A stretch of DNA of 57,000 nt from Bdellovibrionota bacterium (GTDB lineage: Bacteria > Bdellovibrionota > UBA1018 > CAUJDS01), in contig CAUJDS010000011.1 in the NCBI GenBank assembly GCA_963169695.1, positions 1 to 57,000 of the forward strand. The letters run 5' to 3'. The notes beneath the pieces are model-generated. The model had not been told where the DNA came from and did not search any database. It worked only from the letters and a program-made list of their open reading frames with translations. Both the position numbers and the translations under genes were made by a program. Each line of letters opens with the position of its first letter. Position 1 is the first letter of the stretch. Positions 52,152-57,000 of the stretch are shown here, in pieces.

Positions 52152-52449
52152 TTTTTTCCCCCTAACAAGAATCAACTTTGCCCAAAGCTGGGGTATTATG
52201 GATTTTGATTCGGCTGGACAGCCCTAGACACACGCGAATCGACCCTTAACCCCAAATTTTAGACACAGTCCCTATTTATAAGGGGAGCAAGAAACAGACC
52301 AAATCGTTACAGTTTATTAATCAAATCATTACAATGACATAACGCATTGAATTAATTCCCGAGTTTGACGATCTTTTAATCAGTGCCAAAAAAGGACCCT
52401 GCCATTACACTGTTTTGATATACTTCTTGAAGAAGTAGAGGGGGCAACC
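52152..52449. promoter_or_regulatory. Divergent regulatory region of the Agl-Glt-like operon and the HAMP gene
   Basis: 298 bp without a gene. On the plus strand an extended -10 (TGATATACT, 52416-52424) lies about 25 nt before the HAMP gene. On the minus strand a -10-like CATAAT (52195-52200) lies 44 nt before the ExbB-like ATG, without a good -35. Two copies of CAAATCRTTACA (52300-52311 and 52322-52333) repeat at exactly 22 bp, about two helical turns, as expected of an activator or repressor site. Confidence 0.45.
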
Positions 52450-52881
52450 ATGGGCATCGTTCGAAGAAAAAGGTATCTCATCAATCCTGGCCTGCAGCTT
52501 ACGGTCATTGGATTTAACCTCATCTTGGCTCTTGGTCTGATTCTGATATTCTACGTTGCGACTTCCTACTTGTTTTCAAAATTCACGGGAATGGATACCG
52601 CCGCTGTTATCAACGATCCCATCATTGCAGAAATGATTGACCTCGAGCGAAGCCGGCTGAATATGATCTTGGGCTTGAGCTCCATTGCCATTCTTTTTGT
52701 CATGGTCTTGGGAGGCATGATCCTCTCCAATCGCATTGCCGGTCCTATTTATCGCATCCGTCGGCATATGCTAGATCTGCTAGACGGCAAGCAGGTGCCC
52801 GACCTAAAGTTTAGAAAGAACGACTTTTTTCCTGAACTAGCTGACACTTACAATGACCTGCTGAAGAAGCTGAAGAAGTAA
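52450..52881 (+). CDS. Two-helix membrane protein with a HAMP domain
   Basis: 143 residues, with GAGGGGG 6 nt before the ATG. Two membrane helices (about 18-40 and 72-94) enclose a short extracytoplasmic loop; the second helix runs straight into a HAMP domain (about 92-143: SNRIAGPIYRIRRHMLDLL, LADTYNDLLKKLKK). No output domain follows, so it may act in trans, or simply as a membrane-bound helical connector. Divergent from the motor operon and transcribed alone. Function unknown. Confidence 0.75.
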   Translation: MGIVRRKRYLINPGLQLTVIGFNLILALGLILIFYVATSYLFSKFTGMDTAAVINDPIIAEMIDLERSRLNMILGLSSIAILFVMVLGGMILSNRIAGPIYRIRRHMLDLLDGKQVPDLKFRKNDFFPELADTYNDLLKKLKK

Positions 52882-52888
52882 GGTAGCT

Positions 52889-53686
52889 TCAGCTCTCCGG
52901 ATCCAAACTCCGCCTTCCAACCACCATGAGATGATTGGCGCTGTCTTTTCCATGCTTCTTCCAGTGTCGCGTATGAATTTCAAGCCACGTGAGTGCTTTG
53001 TACGGAATAAGATACCTTAAGCCCTTTATTTGGGAAACATAGGCGCTGTGGTATTTTTCACCGAATGCGAAATCTAACTTCGCCTCAGCAAAGAGTTCGC
53101 GCAATTCGTCAAGCGTATACAAAAATAAATGATCTCCATGATGAAACTGTCTTGGAATGAGTGCTTCAACATTCTCGACTTGCCGAAAGGTCGGAAGCTT
53201 GGAGCTATAGTCATTTCCATTGGGAGTCGTAAGAATCAGCACTCCACCTGGCTTCAAATTGCGATAGCATTGTTGGAGCAATTTCAGAGGATGCGCCACA
53301 TGTTCGAGAACTTCTCCCAAGAGAATGCAGTCAAAGGGACTCTCGCTTTGATACTCCATGATATTGCCAGACAAGAACTGACAGTTCCCGGAAGTGTATT
53401 TCTTCTTTGCGTAGCGTAGAAAGGTCTCATGAAGATCGATGGCGGTGACGTCATATCCCCGCTCCGCCAAAAGCAATGCAAAATTGCCTTGGGCGCAGGC
53501 AAAGTCTGCAACGCGCTTCCCGGGTGAAAATCGATCCACCAATTGAAGGACTTCGTGAATCCTTAAAAAGTGGCCGAAGACTGCTGACTTTCTTCTGTCG
53601 GGATAATAGAGATGCCGCTCATCGTCTCCCCAGCAGACCTCACGCTCAAAATCATCCTCTAATTCGGACGGTAGTACCTTTCGCAT
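52889..53686 (-). CDS. SAM-dependent class I methyltransferase
   Basis: 265 residues. Motif I VADFACAQGNFALLLAERG (59-77), the acidic end of strand 2 (TAIDLHETFL), motif II (FDCILLGEVLEHVAHPL) and LKPGGVLILTTPNG are typical of the UbiG/UbiE-like superfamily. The DDERHLYYPDRR region before motif I and the C-terminal part are not diagnostic. The acceptor may be a lipid, quinone or sugar; neighbours do not help. No signal peptide. It lies 20 bp after the dehydrogenase gene on the same strand. Confidence 0.85.
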   Translation of the reverse strand: MRKVLPSELEDDFEREVCWGDDERHLYYPDRRKSAVFGHFLRIHEVLQLVDRFSPGKRVADFACAQGNFALLLAERGYDVTAIDLHETFLRYAKKKYTSGNCQFLSGNIMEYQSESPFDCILLGEVLEHVAHPLKLLQQCYRNLKPGGVLILTTPNGNDYSSKLPTFRQVENVEALIPRQFHHGDHLFLYTLDELRELFAEAKLDFAFGEKYHSAYVSQIKGLRYLIPYKALTWLEIHTRHWKKHGKDSANHLMVVGRRSLDPES

Positions 53687-53706
53687 TTTCTATGGAGCTT
53701 TAGGCA

Positions 53707-55020
53707 CTATATTTTGCGCTGCCAAACATCTTTGACAAGGCTGTCGATGATTTTCTGTCCACGATGTCCAAAGATTGGGTGAAGACTCGTTGAAAGTTGT
53801 TCCGCCAATTCAATCGCGGCCTGCCCCGTCGGCTTGTTTTGCTTCCGACTGAGTTCGATCACCTTTTGAGTCATACGATAAATAGAAAACTCCCAATCAT
53901 CGCTCATATGTTGATCAATGGCTGGATCTTGCGTCACATATCCGTATTGCTCATTGGCGCAATAGACGATGCCCATTCGATTGACCAAGAAATCTGGCAC
54001 ATAAAGGATTCCGCGCTCCAAGAGCCGTCGATCATCCTTATCAGGATCCTCGAGCTGATTATTGGCAGCCCCACAAACTATTTTGGTTCGAAGAAGTGGA
54101 ATAGTCTTTTCATTGAGCGTTCCACCGGTAGCACAAGGAGCTACTAGATCAACCGCCGAGAACAAAACAGAATGATCGCCCTTTTCGACCACCGAAGCTT
54201 CAAAAGCCTTGCCCTGAAACTGCTTCAACGCCTGCTGAACCACATCTCCCGAGATATCGCTAGCAACGACACTTTTCACACCTCGCTCGAAAAGGAATTG
54301 CACCATAAATCGTCCAACATTGCCTAGTCCCTGGACTGCTACGGTTTTTCCGGCAAGGGTCGATCCACTCTGAGCAGCCAGCGCAGATTCCATTCCTCGA
54401 ACAACGCCTTCCGCCGTTTTGGCTGAAGGGTTGCCACTTCCGCCCACTTCTTCAGGAATACAAATAACAAATCGACTACGAGAGAAGATATTGCCGATGT
54501 CCTCGGTCACCGTACCCACATCTTCCGCAGTGATGTAGCAACCACGAAGCGAGGTCACAAAATCTCCATATTCTTGGAAGACTTGTTTGCGGGTTTCGGG
54601 ATTCTTAAAGTCTACCTTTGGGTCGCGAGCGATCACACCTTTACCACCACCCCACCATAATCCAGCCAGGGCACTTTTGTGAGTCATCCCTTTCGATAGG
54701 CGAATTCCATCACGAAAAAAATCTTCAATGGTGTCATAGCTCCAGAATCGAGATCCACCCGCTGCCTGCCCACGGCAGGTACGATGAATAAAGGCGCCAT
54801 GGAGCACCGAAAACTTCTTACTCACCTGGACGAATAGCCCTTCGTGGTTGGCGTAATCACGCGTATCTTGCCTGAGAAAGTCGACTAAAAATTTTAGCTC
54901 GGGATGCGAAGCTCGAAGCTCTTGCTTGTCTCGGTCATAAACAACATAGAATCGCTGAATTCCGCGATCCTTAAGGAACGCAATGAGGTCCTGCGGGGAA
55001 TTTCTCATCGTTACATTCAT
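53707..55020 (-). CDS. Glu/Leu/Phe/Val dehydrogenase family enzyme, leucine dehydrogenase-like
   Basis: 437 residues from the ATG at 55020, with GGAGAG 8 nt upstream; an earlier in-frame start lacks such a site. The enzyme oxidatively deaminates an amino acid with NAD(P). The paired lysines Lys115 and Lys127 in GMTHKSALAGLWWGGGKGVI, Asp167 in ITAEDVGT, the GSGNPSAKTAEGV segment and the Rossmann loop GLGNVG (231-236) match leucine/phenylalanine dehydrogenases more than glutamate dehydrogenase. The first 75 residues are longer than in Leu dehydrogenases. It lies downstream of the oligopeptide transporter, which would supply amino acids. Confidence 0.85.
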   Translation of the reverse strand: MNVTMRNSPQDLIAFLKDRGIQRFYVVYDRDKQELRASHPELKFLVDFLRQDTRDYANHEGLFVQVSKKFSVLHGAFIHRTCRGQAAGGSRFWSYDTIEDFFRDGIRLSKGMTHKSALAGLWWGGGKGVIARDPKVDFKNPETRKQVFQEYGDFVTSLRGCYITAEDVGTVTEDIGNIFSRSRFVICIPEEVGGSGNPSAKTAEGVVRGMESALAAQSGSTLAGKTVAVQGLGNVGRFMVQFLFERGVKSVVASDISGDVVQQALKQFQGKAFEASVVEKGDHSVLFSAVDLVAPCATGGTLNEKTIPLLRTKIVCGAANNQLEDPDKDDRRLLERGILYVPDFLVNRMGIVYCANEQYGYVTQDPAIDQHMSDDWEFSIYRMTQKVIELSRKQNKPTGQAAIELAEQLSTSLHPIFGHRGQKIIDSLVKDVWQRKI

Positions 55021-55082
55021 TTCGGTTTCTCTCCTCACAGATGTCTTCCTAGCGCTGGTTAAGGTGTTGTGAACCAAACCGT

Positions 55083-55110
55083 AATATAAAGGTCACCATT
55101 GGACAAACAA
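55083..55110 (-). promoter_or_regulatory. Candidate promoter of the dehydrogenase gene
   Basis: On the minus strand TATATT (55083-55088) is preceded at 16-17 nt by TTGTTT/TTTGTT, in the 120-bp gap between oppF and the dehydrogenase. The gap is otherwise empty, and AT-rich. Confidence 0.3.
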
Positions 55111-55140
55111 ATTTTCTATAAATTAACGCTTGCTGTCATT

Positions 55141-55899
55141 TTAACGCCGCCACTGCGGGACTGCTGCGAGCAAGCGTTGTGTGTAGGCGTGACTAGGGGC
55201 ACTCCATATTTTTTCTACTGAACCTGTTTCAATAATCCTACCTCGGTGCATGACGCCGGCACGATCAGCGACCAACTTCACTACCGACAGATCATGGGTA
55301 ATCAATAAAAGACCAATGCGACGATTGCGAACCAAGCCTCGCAATAAATCCAAAATATGCGCCTGAGCTGATCCATCCAACGCTGAAGTCGGTTCATCGG
55401 CAATGAGCAATCTCGGTTCAACGGCCAAGGCCCTTGCGATCGCAACCCTCTGTCTCTGACCTCCGCTCAATTCGTGAGGGTATCGATGCGCCAATCCCGA
55501 ATCCAACCCTACTTCTTCTAATCCGCACTTCATTCTTGAAAATGCTTCCTCATCAGTAGCATGCTTTACCACCCGCAGGACTTCCATGATTGCGCTTCCA
55601 ACACTCTGGTGTGGGTCGAGGCTTCCCATAGGATTTTGAAATACCATTTGCATAGCGGGCCGAAGTTTTAGAAATACCTTTCGGCTCAATTTACCCAGCG
55701 ACTGTCCCAAGAATTTCACACTGCCCGACTGAAAGGGCGTTAGTCCAAGGACGGCACGACCTAGCGTGCTTTTTCCAGATCCCGATTCCCCTACCAACCC
55801 TACTATTTCTCCAGAATGAAGTTCGAAATTCACTTCCTGGACTGCTTGAAATTTTCCAAATTTCACAGTGAGGTTCTCAACGCTTAGGAGCTTTTCCAA
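55141..55899 (-). CDS. oppF: Oligopeptide ABC transporter ATP-binding protein (OppF-like)
   Basis: 252 residues from TTG at 55899, chosen because AAAGGAGG lies 4 nt upstream; in-frame ATGs at 55932 and 55923 lie within oppD without such a site. Walker A GESGSGKST, Q-loop FQNPMGSLDP, signature LSGGQRQR, Walker B LLIADEPTSALD and the switch His (ITHDLSVV) are complete. The protein stops soon after YTQRLLAAVP and lacks the Cys-bearing C-terminal extension seen in the OppD-like partner. The pair powers uptake of peptides by an OppABC-type permease. Confidence 0.9.
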   Translation of the reverse strand: MEKLLSVENLTVKFGKFQAVQEVNFELHSGEIVGLVGESGSGKSTLGRAVLGLTPFQSGSVKFLGQSLGKLSRKVFLKLRPAMQMVFQNPMGSLDPHQSVGSAIMEVLRVVKHATDEEAFSRMKCGLEEVGLDSGLAHRYPHELSGGQRQRVAIARALAVEPRLLIADEPTSALDGSAQAHILDLLRGLVRNRRIGLLLITHDLSVVKLVADRAGVMHRGRIIETGSVEKIWSAPSHAYTQRLLAAVPQWRR

Positions 55900-56861
55900 C
55901 TTCCCTCCTTTGCGCGCATACATGCAGTCCATCGTTCTTGATTGATCTCAAGCATTTGCTCCGTTGTGCGACAGAGGTCTTGTACCGCTGGACATCGCGG
56001 ATGAAACGAACAACCACTCGGTATGGAACCCCCAGGAGGTACATGACCAGCAAGTGAGTAGAAGTGCTTCGCATTGCGATCCTGCATAGCCGGTAGGGAA
56101 CGCAGAAGTCCGTCCGTATACGGGTGATGCGGACGCTTCAGCACCTCCACCAAACTTCCACGCTCTACACCTTGACCCAAATACATTACCATGAGCTGAT
56201 CGGCCATTTCGGAAAGGACTCCGACATCATGACTGATAAAGACCAGCGAGGCACCTGAAGCTCTGATCCATTTCTGCATCCAGATTAGCACCTCCCTCTG
56301 AGTGGTAACATCGAGCGCCGTCGTCGGCTCATCTGCTATGAGAAGATCCGGTTTGGCCAATACTGCCATGGCGATCACGGCGCGTTGTCGCATGCCTCCC
56401 GAGCATTCATGTGGATACTGCTGCAGCATGGTCTTAGGATCGGATATCCCCATTTCAGCAAGACAGGCCAGTGCTTGTTCTCTTGCTTGCTTTGGATTGG
56501 CTAATCCATGAATCAACAACGGCTCTATGATCTGATCTCCGATTCTCAAATAAGGGTGCAGGCTACTCATTGGATCCTGAAAAATCATAGCCATTTTGCT
56601 TCCACGAATTTTTCGCCAGGATTCGGCGTTGTTCTGAAGCAAGTCCCCACCCTGAAAAAGTACTTTGCCTCTCACTTGGGTATTGCTCGGCAAGAGTCCC
56701 ATCAACGCCAATGCTAGAGCAGACTTTCCGGAACCAGACTCTCCTGCGATTCCCAAGATTTCGCCCACGCCCAAATCAAAAGAAAGATCCCGCACTGCGG
56801 GGATCCATCCCTGATCTGTTTGAAATCCAATTTGTAGTCCCCGCACTTCCAATCGCTTCAC
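55884..56861 (-). CDS. oppD: Oligopeptide ABC transporter ATP-binding protein (OppD-like)
   Basis: 325 residues from a GTG at 56861, with AGGAG 8 nt upstream; it overlaps the oppC stop (GTGA). Walker A GESGSGKS (40-47), Q-loop FQDPMSSLHP, signature ECSGGMRQR (Cys where Leu is common), Walker B LLIADEPTTALD and ISHDVGVLSEMAD are intact. The C-terminal oligopeptide-transporter extension with CSFHPRCPAVQDLC is present. Partner of OppF, both bound to the cytoplasmic side of the permease. Confidence 0.93.
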   Translation of the reverse strand: MKRLEVRGLQIGFQTDQGWIPAVRDLSFDLGVGEILGIAGESGSGKSALALALMGLLPSNTQVRGKVLFQGGDLLQNNAESWRKIRGSKMAMIFQDPMSSLHPYLRIGDQIIEPLLIHGLANPKQAREQALACLAEMGISDPKTMLQQYPHECSGGMRQRAVIAMAVLAKPDLLIADEPTTALDVTTQREVLIWMQKWIRASGASLVFISHDVGVLSEMADQLMVMYLGQGVERGSLVEVLKRPHHPYTDGLLRSLPAMQDRNAKHFYSLAGHVPPGGSIPSGCSFHPRCPAVQDLCRTTEQMLEINQERWTACMRAKEGSWKSS

Positions 56862-57000
56862 AAGAGCAGCTCCTGCTTTTTCTTAGGATCCAAGTAATCC
56901 CGAAGTCCTTCACCTAAGAAGTGGAGACTCATCAGCGTAAGCCCAAGGCCCAAGGCTGGAAACCAAAGCAGCCAAGGATATTCCTCCATCCCTTCCACAC
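56858..57000 (-). CDS. oppC: Oligopeptide ABC transporter permease OppC, C-terminal end only
   Basis: The reading frame is open from the right edge to a TGA at 56858-56860 (46 codons seen). The last residues form a membrane segment (WLLWFPALGLGLTLMSLHFL) followed by GEGLRDYLDPKKK, the typical end of OppC/DppC permeases (LGDGLRDALDP type). The stop overlaps the oppD start, so oppC-oppD-oppF form one unit. Confidence 0.88.
   Translation of the reverse strand, partial: VEGMEEYPWLLWFPALGLGLTLMSLHFLGEGLRDYLDPKKKQELLL

Overview
The window looks like the chromosome of a Bdellovibrio-like predatory or gliding bacterium (Bdellovibrionota / former Deltaproteobacteria). This is inferred from gene content alone: an eight-gene Agl-Glt (gliding motor) type operon, a DgcB-like FHA-GGDEF cyclase, an HNH endonuclease of a kind I associate with this lineage, and many exported proteins of unknown function. 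Base composition is moderate, coding is dense on both strands, and 4-bp ATGA overlaps are common. No rRNA, tRNA, CRISPR array, prophage or complete insertion sequence was seen.

Layout. 1-2546 (minus): a lipoprotein cut by the left edge, an exported protein and a c-type cytochrome. 2569-9547 (plus): an exported TPR protein, then the translation/transcription operon rimP-nusA-infB-rbfA-truB. 9521-12546 (minus): a degenerate retropepsin-like exported protein and hflX. 12580-16143 (plus): a class IV aminotransferase, suhB, a membrane coiled-coil protein and a HEAT-repeat protein. 16159-16701 (minus): a BamC-like lipoprotein. 16780-21779 (plus): kdsD, a small zinc-ribbon membrane protein, a SurA_N-DsbA lipoprotein, murF and sua5/tsaC. 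21780-24125 is the most accessory-looking stretch: an (AG)16 microsatellite, a small exported protein, an HNH endonuclease, and about 740 bp of non-coding DNA with palindromes. 24126-27838 (plus): uvrA and an alpha/beta hydrolase. 27818-29038 (minus): a membrane-anchored SurA_N protein. 29174-35253 (plus): the rod-shape operon mreC-mreD-mrdA-rodA with a neutral ceramidase lipoprotein attached. 35207-39127 (minus): a glycosidase-like TIM-barrel protein, an unknown protein and rlmN. 39255-42646 (plus): acyl-CoA dehydrogenase, pgi and the FHA-GGDEF cyclase. 42670-52151 (minus): the Agl-Glt-like trans-envelope operon. 52450-52881 (plus): a HAMP membrane protein. 52889-57000 (minus): a methyltransferase, a Leu/Glu-type dehydrogenase and the end of an oligopeptide ABC transporter (oppC-oppD-oppF).

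How it fits together. The Agl-Glt-like operon encodes a proton-channel stator (ExbB/TolQ type plus two ExbD/TolR type subunits), a periplasmic TPR scaffold, an FHA/TonB-like inner-membrane linker, an outer-membrane barrel and a second TPR protein. In Myxococcus such parts form the gliding machine. The convergent FHA-GGDEF cyclase has an intact active site and I-site. Its domain order matches the predation-controlling DgcB of Bdellovibrio, so a motor and a c-di-GMP switch lie next to each other. The elongasome operon, murF, kdsD, the BamC-like lipoprotein and two SurA_N proteins make envelope construction the other main theme. The ceramidase in the rod operon hints at sphingolipid metabolism linked to growth.
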